This document shows, one piece after another, positions 33,727 to 41,866 of a stretch of DNA of 64,000 nucleotides (positions within the stretch are counted from its first letter, which is position 1; each line of letters begins with the position of its first letter). Position numbers and translations under genes: made by a program. The stretch comes from Methylocystis sp. MJC1 (GTDB lineage Bacteria > Pseudomonadota > Alphaproteobacteria > Rhizobiales > Beijerinckiaceae): positions 2,945,001-3,009,000 of the forward strand of contig NZ_CP107558.1 in NCBI RefSeq assembly GCF_026427715.1. Direction: 5' to 3'. Below the pieces are notes generated by a model that saw nothing but the letters and a program-made list of their open reading frames with translations, did not search any database and was not told the origin of the DNA.

Positions 33727-33951
33727 CTAGTGCTTCTTGCCGCCCTTCGCGGGGCCGCCGCCTTCCGAGCGCTTGCCTTCCTCGATGAGCTCCTTCACGC
33801 GCTGCCCACCCTTGTGGCCGAGCTCGGAGTAGCCCTCGGGCCCAAGCTCTTCCTTGCGGATTTCGCCGCCCATCTTGCCGGCTTCCTTGACCGTCATCGG
33901 CTTGGCTGGCGATTTCCCGCCGCCCTGCGTTCCACTCTGTTTCTGCGGCAT
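33727..33951 (-). CDS. KGG/LEA-like hydrophilin, one Em repeat
   Basis: 74 residues, highly hydrophilic, with no Cys or Trp. After M-T-V-K-E-A-G it has one 20-residue Em-type unit ([20 protein letters not shown]) and one KGG unit ([15 protein letters not shown]). Such repeats are known from plant group 1 LEA proteins and Bacillus GsiB, which are disordered proteins made under drying or general stress. It shares the array with three paralogues on the same strand, gaps of 20-40 bases. A Lys/Gly-rich tail ends the protein. Confidence 0.85.
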   Translation of the reverse strand: MPQKQSGTQGGGKSPAKPMTVKEAGKMGGEIRKEELGPEGYSELGHKGGQRVKELIEEGKRSEGGGPAKGGKKH

Positions 33952-33988
33952 CTTCTGTTCCTTTCGCCGTTACGGCGAAACCCAAGGA

Positions 33989-34192
33989 TCAGGCTTCGCC
34001 GTCCTCTTCATCGTCTTGCTCGGTAGTCTTGATCTCTTCGCCGCCTTCCTCACGCTCCAGGCGCTTGCCTTCCTCGACAAGCTGCTTCACGCGCTGGCCG
34101 CCCTTGTGGCCGCCGAGGCGTCCTGCCTCTTCGACCGTCATCTGCCCAGGTCGAACCGGCGGCTTCTGGGGCTCTGTGTGCTTCTGCGGCAT
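33989..34192 (-). CDS. KGG-motif hydrophilin with an acidic tail
   Basis: 67 residues. Pro/Gln-rich start MPQKHTEPQKPPVRPGQMTV, then E-E-A-G-R-L-G-G and one KGG unit ([16 protein letters not shown]). A strongly acidic tail (Q-D-D-E-E-D-G-E-A) follows. It lacks the R-K-E-x-L-G-x-E-G-Y unit of its longer neighbours, so it seems to be a trimmed paralogue. It is probably disordered and cytoplasmic. GGAG Shine-Dalgarno sequence upstream; cotranscribed with the flanking hydrophilin genes. Confidence 0.8.
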   Translation of the reverse strand: MPQKHTEPQKPPVRPGQMTVEEAGRLGGHKGGQRVKQLVEEGKRLEREEGGEEIKTTEQDDEEDGEA

Positions 34193-34220
34193 ATTGGCCT
34201 CCTTCTCCTTTGGTGGCCAC

Positions 34221-34412
34221 TCAGTGGCGCGGCTTGGTCTCGCCGCCCTTGCCCTTCGTCTGTTCCTTCTCCTTGCCTTCCTCGATCAGCTCCTTCACGC
34301 GCTGACCGCCCTTATGGCCGCCCTTCTCGCCGCCGAGGTGGCCGGCTTCCTGGACGGTCATCTTTCCCTTGCCGGTCTTCCCCGGCTCCTGGCCAGACTG
34401 TCGCTGCGCCAT
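34221..34412 (-). CDS. KGG-motif hydrophilin with a doubled KGG
   Basis: 63 residues. M-T-V-Q-E-A-G-H-L-G-G-E-K-G-G-H-K-G-G contains two closely spaced KGG triplets, followed by [11 protein letters not shown] and a Lys/Glu/Thr tail. There is no aromatic residue and no Cys. Same family and operon as its neighbours; a disordered stress protein is the likely role. A GAAGGAGAAGG Shine-Dalgarno region precedes the ATG. Confidence 0.8.
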   Translation of the reverse strand: MAQRQSGQEPGKTGKGKMTVQEAGHLGGEKGGHKGGQRVKELIEEGKEKEQTKGKGGETKPRH

Positions 34413-34437
34413 CTTCCTTCTCCTTCAGGCGTCGAGG

Positions 34438-34875
34438 TTAGTGACGCGGTTTGCCGCGACGGCTCGCCTCATCTTCCTGCTCGTTCATCTCGCCGCCCTC
34501 GCCTTCGGCGCGCTTACCTTCCTCGATCAGCTGCTTGACGCGCTGCCCGCCCTTGTGGCCGAGCTCAGAGTAGCCCTCAGGACCCAGCTGCTCCTTGCGC
34601 GCTTCGCCGCCCATCTTGCCGAGCTCGGAATAGCCTTCCGGGCCGAGCTGCTCCTTGCGCGCCTCGCCGCCCTTCTTGCCCATTTCCGAGTAACCCTCGT
34701 GGCCGAGCTGCTCCTTGCGGACTTCGCCGCCCATCTTGCCGATCTCGGAATAGCCTTCCGGGCCGAGCTCTTCCTTGCGGATTTCGCCGCCCATCTTGCC
34801 GGCTTCCTGAACCGTCATCGTGCCCTTGGACTTCTCTGTGCCTTTTCCGTGTTCCGTGCCGTGACTGCGTGGCAT
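34438..34875 (-). CDS. Em-like (LEA group 1) hydrophilin with four tandem 20-residue repeats
   Basis: 145 residues. From about residue 27 there are four consecutive units of the form x-x-G-G-E-x-R-K-E-x-L-G-x-E-G-Y-S-E-x-G, followed by one KGG unit and an acidic/basic tail. The unit closely matches plant Em/LEA group 1 motifs (G-G-x-T-R-K-E-Q-L-G-x-E-G-Y) and Bacillus GsiB. These proteins are disordered in water and protect against desiccation, salt or freezing. It is the first and longest gene of the array, with GGGAGG upstream of the ATG. No sigma-EcfG-type promoter (GGAAC-N16-GTT) was found upstream, so regulation is unclear. Confidence 0.88.
   Translation of the reverse strand: MPRSHGTEHGKGTEKSKGTMTVQEAGKMGGEIRKEELGPEGYSEIGKMGGEVRKEQLGHEGYSEMGKKGGEARKEQLGPEGYSELGKMGGEARKEQLGPEGYSELGHKGGQRVKQLIEEGKRAEGEGGEMNEQEDEASRRGKPRH
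34561..34800 (-). repeat. Four 60-bp in-frame tandem repeats within the Em-like gene
   Basis: Units start at 34561, 34621, 34681 and 34741, each 60 bp and each encoding one 20-residue Em motif. A fifth, closely similar unit lies in the paralogue at 33820-33879. The regular length makes copy-number change by slippage or recombination likely. Confidence 0.9.
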
Positions 34876-35220
34876 TGTGACCTCCCGTTCAACTGCTGCG
34901 CTGGAAGTTCGAGGGCTTTTTTCATCCCCCTGCCGTAGCCGGCCAGCGCATCCTTCCAGCCGAGCAGCCCCTCGTCCGGTTGCCAGAGCGCCGGCGCTTC
35001 AGGGACTGAAACGCCGGTCGCTATCGCCAGACGATCGAAGCGATCAGCGCTAGATCGTTTGCGCGTGGAGCATGGGAAGTAAGTACGAATACGTATTCGA
35101 ACGTTCACGCCGGGAAAGCATCCGCCACGCTCGGGCCGAACAGCGTTTTTTCTTATTTGCCAGCATGTTTGAGCGGCGCGCGAGCGCGACCTTTTTGCCT
35201 TGCGACGCGTTGAAGGGAGC
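34876..35220. promoter_or_regulatory. Divergent regulatory gap between the hydrophilin array and the ABC exporter
   Basis: This gap must contain promoters for both divergent units. It includes a perfect 12-bp palindrome, GAATACGTATTC (35087-35098), in an AT-richer patch. That could be an operator for either direction. A minus-strand open frame covers part of it, but has no motif and is not called. Confidence 0.4.
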
Positions 35221-37161
35221 ATGAATTCGACAGACGAGCGACTTCGCGCCGGCGCCAAACGCACGGTCTACGAACGCGCCTTCTCTTATTTTTCACCCGA
35301 CCGGCCCTGGATCGCGACGCTGGTCGTCCTCATCGGCGTTTCCGTGGGCGTTGGATTGCTGGAAGCCTGGCCGCTTGCAGTGCTCGTCGACTCGGTGCTG
35401 ACAACGGAGCCTAAGGGCGGCTGGCTGCACGGTTATTTTCTGGCCGTTTTGCCGAAGGACAAGCCGGGACAAATTCTCGGCCTCGTCCTCATCGGCCTTG
35501 TTCTGCAAATCATCGGCTATTCGGCCTGGATGGCCCGCATGATGATCAATTATTACCTGAACTATTGGGGCACCACGCGCGTGCGCGCGGATCTCTTCGG
35601 CAAGCTGCAACGGCTCGATCTGGCTTATCACCAATCGCGGCCGCTGGGCGACTCCATCTACCGCCTGACCACCGACGCCTTCGGCCCCTGGGGCGTCGTC
35701 GATATCATGATCGGCACCTCCGTCGCGGCTGTAACTCTTGTCGTCATGACGGCGATCCTGCTGTCGCGCAGCGCCCCGCTAACTTTCGCCGCCTATGCAG
35801 TGGCGCCGCTGATTTTGTGGAGCAACTGGCGCTTCGGCATGCGGATACATCAGCGTGCGCTGGAGTCGAAGCAGATCGACGCCGATCTCACCGCACATAT
35901 TCAGCAAGCAATGTCGCGCGTGCCACTGTCGCAGGCCTTCCGACGCGAGCCCTTCGAGTTCCGCCGCTTCGAGGAAGCCGTCGCGCGCAGCGTGAAGGCG
36001 CTGCTGCAATTGAACTGGCAGGAGCAGCTCTATCCGCTCGCGCGCGACATTATCCTCTCCCTCGGCGGCGCGATTATACTCGGCTATGGCGGCTGGCTCG
36101 TCTATCGGGACCAGTTCCTTTCGCCGGCGCCGGGCGGCATGACGGTGGGGGCTCTGATCATTTTCATGGATTATCTGCGCAAGCTTTGGGACCCTCTCAA
36201 ATGGCTCGCCGAGTTTTTCTCTAAGATTCGAACCTTTGAAGCCGCCACGCGGCGCGTGTTTTTCATTCTCGACGAGCCTGAGACGATCAAGGACAAGCCG
36301 GATGCACAGGCGCTGCCGCCGCGCCCGCGGCTTTTGTCTCTCGACCACATTTCCTTCGCCTACCAACCCGAGCGGCCTGTGCTGTCGAATGTCTCGGCGA
36401 CAATCGCGCCGGGGGAAATGGTCGCTTTTGTCGGCCCGAGCGGGGTCGGCAAAAGCTCACTCCTGAAGCTGATGCTGCGGTTTCACGATCCCTCGCGCGG
36501 CGCTTTGCGGCTCGACGGGATCGACGTCCGTCGTGCGCGTCTTGTCGACCTGCGCGCGCATTTTGCTTTCGTGACGCAGGACAATCTCGTGCTTCCGACA
36601 AGCGTCGCGGAGAACATTGCCTATGGCCGCCCGTCGGCGAGCCGCGAGGACATAGAAGATGCGGCGGCGCTCGCGGGCGCGGCGGAGTTCATCGACGCTC
36701 TCCCGGATGGCTATGACACGGCGCTCAACGAAGGCGGCGCCAATCTTTCCGGCGGCCAACGCCAGCGCCTCGCCATTGCAAGAGCGCTTCTGAGCGACGC
36801 GCCCTTCCTGGTCCTCGACGAACCAACGAGCGCGCTCGATCCGGAAAACGAGCAGCGGCTGATCGAAACCCTCCACCGCCTCAAAAGGCGCCGGACAATC
36901 CTGCTCGTCACCCACCGGCTCAATTCCGTGATCGACTGCGACCGTGTTTTCATGATGGACGCGGGGCGCATTATCGAACGCGGGACACATGTGCAGCTTC
37001 TCGCGCGCGGCGGCGCCTATGCGCGGCTATGGCGACGGCAAACTCAAGAAACGGCTGCGAGCCCGTCAAAGGCCGGCACGACTGCTGGGCGCAAGGGCCT
37101 GGGCGCCCGGGCGGCGACAGAACCAGAAGGAGTCTCACTTAAAATCTATAGAACTAGTTGA
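35221..37161 (+). CDS. ABC exporter, fused membrane and ATPase domains
   Basis: 646 residues, a half-transporter that should homodimerise. Six transmembrane helices lie within about residues 30-330. The nucleotide-binding domain follows, with Walker A G-P-S-G-V-G-K-S-S, signature L-S-G-G-Q, Walker B F-L-V-L-D-E-P and the H-loop T-H-R. It resembles MsbA/lipid or multidrug exporters of the type I exporter class; the substrate is unknown. The ATG at 35221 follows GAAGGGAGC; the frame opens earlier at 35200 but lacks support. An ArsR-family gene follows 84 bases downstream and may regulate it. Confidence 0.9.
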   Translation: MNSTDERLRAGAKRTVYERAFSYFSPDRPWIATLVVLIGVSVGVGLLEAWPLAVLVDSVLTTEPKGGWLHGYFLAVLPKDKPGQILGLVLIGLVLQIIGYSAWMARMMINYYLNYWGTTRVRADLFGKLQRLDLAYHQSRPLGDSIYRLTTDAFGPWGVVDIMIGTSVAAVTLVVMTAILLSRSAPLTFAAYAVAPLILWSNWRFGMRIHQRALESKQIDADLTAHIQQAMSRVPLSQAFRREPFEFRRFEEAVARSVKALLQLNWQEQLYPLARDIILSLGGAIILGYGGWLVYRDQFLSPAPGGMTVGALIIFMDYLRKLWDPLKWLAEFFSKIRTFEAATRRVFFILDEPETIKDKPDAQALPPRPRLLSLDHISFAYQPERPVLSNVSATIAPGEMVAFVGPSGVGKSSLLKLMLRFHDPSRGALRLDGIDVRRARLVDLRAHFAFVTQDNLVLPTSVAENIAYGRPSASREDIEDAAALAGAAEFIDALPDGYDTALNEGGANLSGGQRQRLAIARALLSDAPFLVLDEPTSALDPENEQRLIETLHRLKRRRTILLVTHRLNSVIDCDRVFMMDAGRIIERGTHVQLLARGGAYARLWRRQTQETAASPSKAGTTAGRKGLGARAATEPEGVSLKIYRTS

Positions 37162-37245
37162 CTAAAAGCCGAATGGGCGGTAGCACTTGGAGAACATCGC
37201 TTTCAGAACGCGGTTTGCGTGCTGGCCAGAAGGGGCGCGCCCAAT

Positions 37246-37617
37246 ATGACGCTTCAGGATCTCACCCATTTGCCGAAGCAACAGAGAACAGCCAGAAGCT
37301 CGACGTCGAGACCGCATGCCGACGTCATCCAGGCGCTTATCCCCAAGGCCGAAGAGGCCGAGCAGTTTTTGAAGGCGATCGCCAATGCGCATCGCCTCAT
37401 GGTTCTATGCGAGCTGCATAAGGGCGAAATTTGCGTCACCGATTTGCAGAACGCAGTTGGGCTGAGCCAATCCGCGCTCTCGCAGCATCTCGCGAGACTG
37501 CGGCAGGACGGCCTGGTGAAGACGAGGCGTGACTCCCGCACGATCTATTATTCGCTCGCCGACGAGCGCGTACAGCGCGTGATCTCGCTGCTGCACGAGG
37601 TCTTTTGCGGGAGGTGA
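37246..37617 (+). CDS. ArsR/SmtB family regulator, BigR/SqrR-like
   Basis: 123 residues with a winged helix: A-N-A-H-R-L-M-V-L-C-E-L near residues 46-57, recognition helix S-Q-S-A-L-S-Q-H-L-A-R-L-R near 74-86, and the wing T-R-R-D-S-R-T-I-Y-Y-S-L. Cys55 in helix 2 and Cys121 near the C-terminus are placed like the two cysteines of BigR/SqrR, which form a tetrasulfide in response to persulfides. The usual ArsR metal-site pattern (E-L-C-V-C) is not seen. A third Cys63 is extra. It may sense reactive sulfur or oxidants and control the upstream exporter; no sulfide-oxidation gene is adjacent. Confidence 0.85.
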   Translation: MTLQDLTHLPKQQRTARSSTSRPHADVIQALIPKAEEAEQFLKAIANAHRLMVLCELHKGEICVTDLQNAVGLSQSALSQHLARLRQDGLVKTRRDSRTIYYSLADERVQRVISLLHEVFCGR

Positions 37618-37677
37618 CGCGCGGCGACAAAACGCGCCGCCGCAGCTTATTATTCCTTCTGCATCTCGCAGGGCCTT

Positions 37678-37720
37678 GTCGTTCCCGGTCAGGCCAAAGG
37701 CCTGACCGGGAATCCAGAGC
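37678..37720. repeat. Palindromic repeat, family C copy
   Basis: GTCGTTCCCGGTCAGGCC-AAA-GGCCTGACCGGGAATCC hairpin after the ArsR gene, in a position to stall transcription. Confidence 0.7.
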
Positions 37721-37747
37721 CAAGGAACCAATCAATCGGATTTCGTA

Positions 37748-38065
37748 TCAGTGGAGAACAGGCGCTTTCAGCGCTTCTAATTGCGCGAGCGACAACCGGA
37801 AGAGTCCACGCGCGCCGCAGCGCGCCTGGAACTTGTCTCCCGCGCGGGCGCAAAGCCGCTTGAACCATTCGTCCTTATCCATGAAGTCGGGGCATTCGGC
37901 GATTTCCCAAACATTGCCGTCGGGCCGGAAGCGCACATGGATCAGCACGGTCGCGTCTTGAAGAGCGACGCCACTCGAAAAAGCGTTGGGTTGCTCTTCG
38001 GCCGGGGCGGCGCCGGGAAGCGTTTGCGTGGACTTCAAGGCGCGTTGTTCAACCAGATCGGTCAT
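37748..38065 (-). CDS. Hypothetical protein, 105 residues
   Basis: No family recognised. The first 30 residues are polar (T-Q-T-L-P-G-A-A-P-A-E-E-Q), then a compact region contains V-L-I-H-V-R-F-R-P-D-G-N-V-W-E-I-A-E-C-P. The spacing of two Cys and the D-K-D-E-W-F-K-R-L stretch suggest a small folded cytoplasmic protein. There is no signal peptide or membrane segment. It converges with the ArsR gene across a family C repeat. The 201-bp gap to the ABC-F gene holds no obvious gene. Coding status is supported mainly by start position and composition. Confidence 0.6.
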   Translation of the reverse strand: MTDLVEQRALKSTQTLPGAAPAEEQPNAFSSGVALQDATVLIHVRFRPDGNVWEIAECPDFMDKDEWFKRLCARAGDKFQARCGARGLFRLSLAQLEALKAPVLH

Positions 38066-38266
38066 GGATGCGTTCCGTCATCAAGGTTGCGCGCCGATGG
38101 TTTGGAGAGCAGCGTCCGATCTTCTCTCCCGGCCCATGCATTTGAGGCCGCCCGCCAGCGCTATATAGACACGACACATAGTGACGCATGTCCTAGATTT
38201 AGCCAAGCGGGCGGAGCGCTCAAATATTGAGCTTTTTATAATAGTTCCAAGAAGAAGCCGCGCCGA

Positions 38267-39889
38267 TCAATTGTGCAACCCGGGCGCTTCGTAGCCTGCG
38301 CGCGCAACATATTCCGTATAGCCGCCGTCATATTTATGAACGCCCTCCGGCGTCAGCTCGAGAACGCGATTTGAGAGCGCCCCCAGGAAGCGGCGATCAT
38401 GCGATACGAAGAGCATCGCGCCCTCATATTCGGCGAGCGCGGCGATGAGCATTTCTTTCGTCGCCAAATCGAGATGGTTGGTCGGCTCGTCGAGCACGAG
38501 GAAATTCGGCGGATCATAGAGCATCTTGGCCATTACGAGCCGCGCTTTCTCCCCGCCGGAAAGAAAACTGCACTTCTTCTCCGCGTCGTCGCCGGAAAAG
38601 CCGAAGCAACCCGCCAGCGTGCGCAGCGACCCCTGCCCCGCCTGCGGAAAAGTGTATTCCAGCTCCTCGAAAACCGTCCGATCGCCGTCGAGAAGCTCCA
38701 TGGCGTGCTGGGCGAAATAGCCCATCTTGACGCTCGCGCCGATGGTCACCGAGCCGTCGTCCGGCTGCGCCGCGCCTGCGATGAGCTTCAACAGCGTCGA
38801 CTTTCCGGCCCCATTGACGCCCATCACGCACCAGCGCTCCTTGCGACGCACCGCGAAATCGAGCCCTTCATAGATGCGCCGGCTTCCGTAGCTCTTGTGG
38901 ACGTTCTTGAGCGCCGCGACGTCCTCGCCCGAGCGTGGCGCGGGCCTGAATTCGAAAAGAATGGTCTGGCGGCGCTTCGGCGGCTCAACTTTCTCGATCT
39001 TTTCGAGCTTTTTTACACGGCTCTGCACCTGCGAGGCATGCGAGGCGCGCGCCTTGAAGCGCTCGATGAACTTTATCTCCTTGGCGAGCATCGCCTGCTG
39101 GCGTTCGAATTGCGCCTGCTGCTGCTTTTCGTTGAGCGCGCGTTGCTGCTCATAGAACTCGTAATCGCCGGAATAGGCGTTCAGCGCGCCGCCGTCGATT
39201 TCGATGACCTTGGAGACGATGCGATTCATGAATTCGCGATCGTGCGAGGTCATGAGCAGCGCGCCCTCGTAGCCTTTCAGAAACGCCTCGAGCCAGATGA
39301 GGCTTTCGATGTCGAGATGGTTGCTCGGCTCGTCGAGCAGCATGGCGTCCGGGCGCATGAGCAGGATGCGGGCGAGCGCAACGCGCATCTTCCATCCGCC
39401 CGACAGCGCGCCGACGTCGCCGTCCATCATCTCCTGGCTGAAATTGAGGCCGGCGAGAACCTCGCGCGCGCGCCCGTCCAACGCATAGCCGTCGAGTTCC
39501 TCGAAGCGGCCCTGCACTTCGCCGTAGCGTTCGATGATCGCGTCCATATCGTCGGCGTGGTCGGGGTCGGCCATGGCGGCCTCGAGCTCCCGCAGCTCCG
39601 CGGCCACGGCGCTGACGGGCCCCGCCCCGTCCATGACCTCGGCCACGGCGCTGCGGCCCGACATTTCGCCGACATCCTGGTTGAAATAGCCGATGGTGAC
39701 CCCGCGATCGACCGAGACCTGGCCTTCGTCTGGGAGCTCCTGCCCCGAGATCATCCGAAAGAGCGTCGTCTTGCCGGCGCCGTTGGGGCCGACAAGGCCG
39801 GCTTTCTCCCCTTTCAGGAGCGTCGCCGAGGTCTCGACAAAGAGAATCTGGGAGCCGTTCTGCTTGCTGATATTTTCCAGGCGAATCAT
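38267..39889 (-). CDS. ABC-F family ATPase (translation factor type)
   Basis: 540 residues with two ABC domains and no membrane segments. Domain 1 has Walker A G-P-N-G-A-G-K-T-T near 35, signature L-S-G-G-W-K near 164 and D-E-P-S-N-H-L-D. The charged ABC-F linker (about 235-310: E-Q-Q-R-A-L-N-E-K-Q-Q-Q-A-Q-F) follows. Domain 2 has G-V-N-G-A-G-K-S-T and L-S-G-G-E-K. ABC-F proteins act at the ribosomal E site to rescue stalled elongation, or bind nucleic acids. It appears closest to the YbiT/Uup-like general class; there is no sign of an antibiotic-resistance extension. Transcribed alone. Confidence 0.92.
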   Translation of the reverse strand: MIRLENISKQNGSQILFVETSATLLKGEKAGLVGPNGAGKTTLFRMISGQELPDEGQVSVDRGVTIGYFNQDVGEMSGRSAVAEVMDGAGPVSAVAAELRELEAAMADPDHADDMDAIIERYGEVQGRFEELDGYALDGRAREVLAGLNFSQEMMDGDVGALSGGWKMRVALARILLMRPDAMLLDEPSNHLDIESLIWLEAFLKGYEGALLMTSHDREFMNRIVSKVIEIDGGALNAYSGDYEFYEQQRALNEKQQQAQFERQQAMLAKEIKFIERFKARASHASQVQSRVKKLEKIEKVEPPKRRQTILFEFRPAPRSGEDVAALKNVHKSYGSRRIYEGLDFAVRRKERWCVMGVNGAGKSTLLKLIAGAAQPDDGSVTIGASVKMGYFAQHAMELLDGDRTVFEELEYTFPQAGQGSLRTLAGCFGFSGDDAEKKCSFLSGGEKARLVMAKMLYDPPNFLVLDEPTNHLDLATKEMLIAALAEYEGAMLFVSHDRRFLGALSNRVLELTPEGVHKYDGGYTEYVARAGYEAPGLHN

Positions 39890-39985
39890 AGGGGCCCTTG
39901 TTACGGAGGGAGCTGTGTGACTTACGACGCCACAGCCTTTCCGAATGAAAGTGGGCCCGTCAGAAGCTCGGAGCGCGGTTTTAGC

Positions 39986-40411
39986 TTAAAACCGCCGCCC
40001 CGGCGGCGCGGGATGGCAGGTCAGCACGGCGATCTCGTCGCCGTTATCGTATTTCATTTCGCCGCGAGCGACGTCAAGTGTGTTGCGCAAATGCTGCTCG
40101 CGGCATTTCTTGGCGCCGTCCTCCATGCAGAGCCGGTCCGTGCCGAAAGTGACGAGGCTCTTGTCGAGGCCCATCACATAGACGACCTTTTCCTTGCGCC
40201 CATATTTGTCCGGCCCCGAAATATAGGAGTCGCCCTGCTTATATTCCTCGGCGACGCCCTCACCCCACATGATCTGCAAGAATTGTCGATCGGTGTCGAT
40301 GTCGACCATTGCTGTCTGGTTCGACCGCGCGCAATCGAGATGAATTTCGGCGGCTCCAGCCGCTGCCGGAAGCAGCGCAAGGCAAATGACCCATGCCAGC
40401 GTTCTGCCCAT
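39986..40411 (-). CDS. Secreted hypothetical protein
   Basis: 141 residues with a Sec signal peptide (M-G-R-T-L-A-W-V-I-C-L-A-L-L-P-A-A-A-G-A-A). The mature part has conserved-looking Cys residues (L-D-C-A-R, R-L-C-M, K-K-C-R-E, L-T-C-H), probably disulfides. Its beta-rich pattern (V-D-I-D-T-D-R-Q-F-L-Q-I-M-W-G) resembles small periplasmic proteins found widely in Hyphomicrobiales. Function unknown. The ATG at 40411 begins the signal peptide; the longer frame upstream is rejected. It lies 20 bases downstream of the small membrane protein gene, so they may be cotranscribed. Confidence 0.75.
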   Translation of the reverse strand: MGRTLAWVICLALLPAAAGAAEIHLDCARSNQTAMVDIDTDRQFLQIMWGEGVAEEYKQGDSYISGPDKYGRKEKVVYVMGLDKSLVTFGTDRLCMEDGAKKCREQHLRNTLDVARGEMKYDNGDEIAVLTCHPAPPGRRF

Positions 40412-40431
40412 CGCGATCTCCCCTCGCCGAC

Positions 40432-40641
40432 CTATTTGCCTTCCAGATTTTGCTTCTGCTCCAGGCAGGCGTCGAGCTGCGCGCGGCTCAGCTCCCAATA
40501 GGAGGCGCCGCACAAGGCCTGATAGCGGCTGCTGTTGAAGAAGGACCAGATATTATAGGCCCCGAGAAGCAGCGCGAGAACGGCCGCGACTCTCCAAATC
40601 ATGTTGAAGCGCGTGATCGGGTCGGCTTCTGGCTTCGTCAT
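40432..40641 (-). CDS. Small single-pass membrane protein, 69 residues
   Basis: A short polar start (MTKPEADPITRFNMI) precedes one transmembrane helix (W-R-V-A-A-V-L-A-L-L-L-G-A-Y-N-I-W-S-F). The outer part has two Cys (A-L-C-G-A-S-Y-W-E-L and L-D-A-C-L-E) likely to pair. The ATG at 40641 has GGAGG seven bases upstream, stronger support than the ATG four codons earlier. No family recognised. It probably belongs with the secreted protein gene immediately downstream. Confidence 0.7.
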   Translation of the reverse strand: MTKPEADPITRFNMIWRVAAVLALLLGAYNIWSFFNSSRYQALCGASYWELSRAQLDACLEQKQNLEGK

Positions 40642-40684
40642 GGCTGCCTCCATCGGTTCAATGTTATGCCGCGGCGGCCATCCG

Positions 40685-41866
40685 TCAATCCAGCGTCTGG
40701 CGGAAGCGCATCACCGCAATGCTCATTGCGACAAGCGCGAAGAGCGCCAGCGCGCCGGCGTCCGCCGCGAGGTCGGCGAATCCTGAGCCTTTCAGCATCA
40801 CCGCGCGCACGATGCGCAGATAATGGGTGAGCGGCAACGCCTCGCCGATATATTGCGCCCAGACCGGCATGCCATAGAACGGAAAGAGAAAGCCCGAGAG
40901 CAACATGCTCGGCAGAAAGAAAAAGAAGGTCATCTGGATCGCCTGGAGCTGGTTCTCGGCGATGGTCGAAAGCGTATAGCCCATCGACAGATTGGCGACG
41001 ATGAAAAGCAGCGTCAGCGGCACGAGCACGAAGAGCGAGCCGACGATTGGGACTTGAAAGAGAAAGCGCGCGACGGTCAGGATCGTCGCCATTTGCACGG
41101 CGCCGACCAGGACATAGGGCGTGATCTTGCCGAGCATGATCTCGACGGGCTTTACCGGCATGGCGAGGAGCGCTTCCATCGTGCCGCGCTCCGTCTCACG
41201 CGTGACCGACAGCGCCGTATAAATCAGCATCGTCATGGTGAGGATGGTGCCGATGAGCCCCGGCACGATGTTGCGACGCGCCTCGCCTGCCGGATTGTAG
41301 CGGCGCTGCACCTGCAAATCGAAGGGCGGCGCGTTCTGGGCGAGCGACGCGAGCGGTCCGGTGAGCTCGCGATCGAGCGCTTGATTAGCCGCGCCGAGCG
41401 CAGCCGCGACGGCGCCGGCGGTTGCCGTAGGGTCCGTCGCGTCAGCGATGAGGAGCAGCCCAGGACGCTCGCCGCGCACCAGCCGGCGCGAGAAATCCGG
41501 CGGGATTTGGATGACGAACTGGACCCGGTTGGAAAGGATCAACGCATCGGCGTCCGCCTCTCCCTTCGCGACATATTTGACATCAAAATAGTCCGTTGCG
41601 CTTAACGCGCCGAGCAGCGCACGCGCAATGGGACTGTCGTCGCTCACCAAAACAGCCGTAGGCAAATGCTTGGGATCGGTGTTGATGGCGTAACCGAAGA
41701 GCAGCAATTGCATCAGGGGAATGCCGACGATCATGGCGAGGGTCGGCCGGTCGCGCCGGAGCTGGATGAACTCCTTCACGAACATGGCGACAAGCCGCTG
41801 CCAGGATTGCGCGAGGCGGCCCCGCCGCGCCGGCTGCGCGTCCATGTGTCTCGGCGCCTGCGTCAT
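40685..41866 (-). CDS. ABC-2 type efflux permease (YbhS/YbhR-like)
   Basis: 393 residues. A cytoplasmic N-terminus (R-L-V-A-M-F-V-K-E-F-I-Q-L-R-R-D-R-P) typical of YbhR/YbhS permeases is followed by the first transmembrane segment. A large periplasmic loop (about 60-195) comes next, then five further segments in the C-terminal half, including T-R-E-T-E-R-G-T-M-E-A-L-L near 225. With the ATPase and HlyD-type gene upstream it makes a tripartite efflux pump. Only one permease gene is present, whereas E. coli has two (ybhS, ybhR), so it probably works as a homodimer. The ATG overlaps the ATPase stop by four bases. Confidence 0.9.
   Translation of the reverse strand: MTQAPRHMDAQPARRGRLAQSWQRLVAMFVKEFIQLRRDRPTLAMIVGIPLMQLLLFGYAINTDPKHLPTAVLVSDDSPIARALLGALSATDYFDVKYVAKGEADADALILSNRVQFVIQIPPDFSRRLVRGERPGLLLIADATDPTATAGAVAAALGAANQALDRELTGPLASLAQNAPPFDLQVQRRYNPAGEARRNIVPGLIGTILTMTMLIYTALSVTRETERGTMEALLAMPVKPVEIMLGKITPYVLVGAVQMATILTVARFLFQVPIVGSLFVLVPLTLLFIVANLSMGYTLSTIAENQLQAIQMTFFFFLPSMLLSGFLFPFYGMPVWAQYIGEALPLTHYLRIVRAVMLKGSGFADLAADAGALALFALVAMSIAVMRFRQTLD

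Noticed and set aside
34876..35220. EcfG general-stress promoter for the hydrophilin array
   Set aside because: No GGAAC-N16/17-GTT pattern found on the minus strand.
34815..35264. 149-residue minus frame upstream of the hydrophilin array
   Set aside because: Overlaps the first hydrophilin gene and shows no recognisable family; a short segment looks protein-like, but this is not enough to call it.
38399..40501. 700-residue open frame opposite the ABC-F gene
   Set aside because: Runs through the ABC-F gene and the next intergenic gap; no domain visible.
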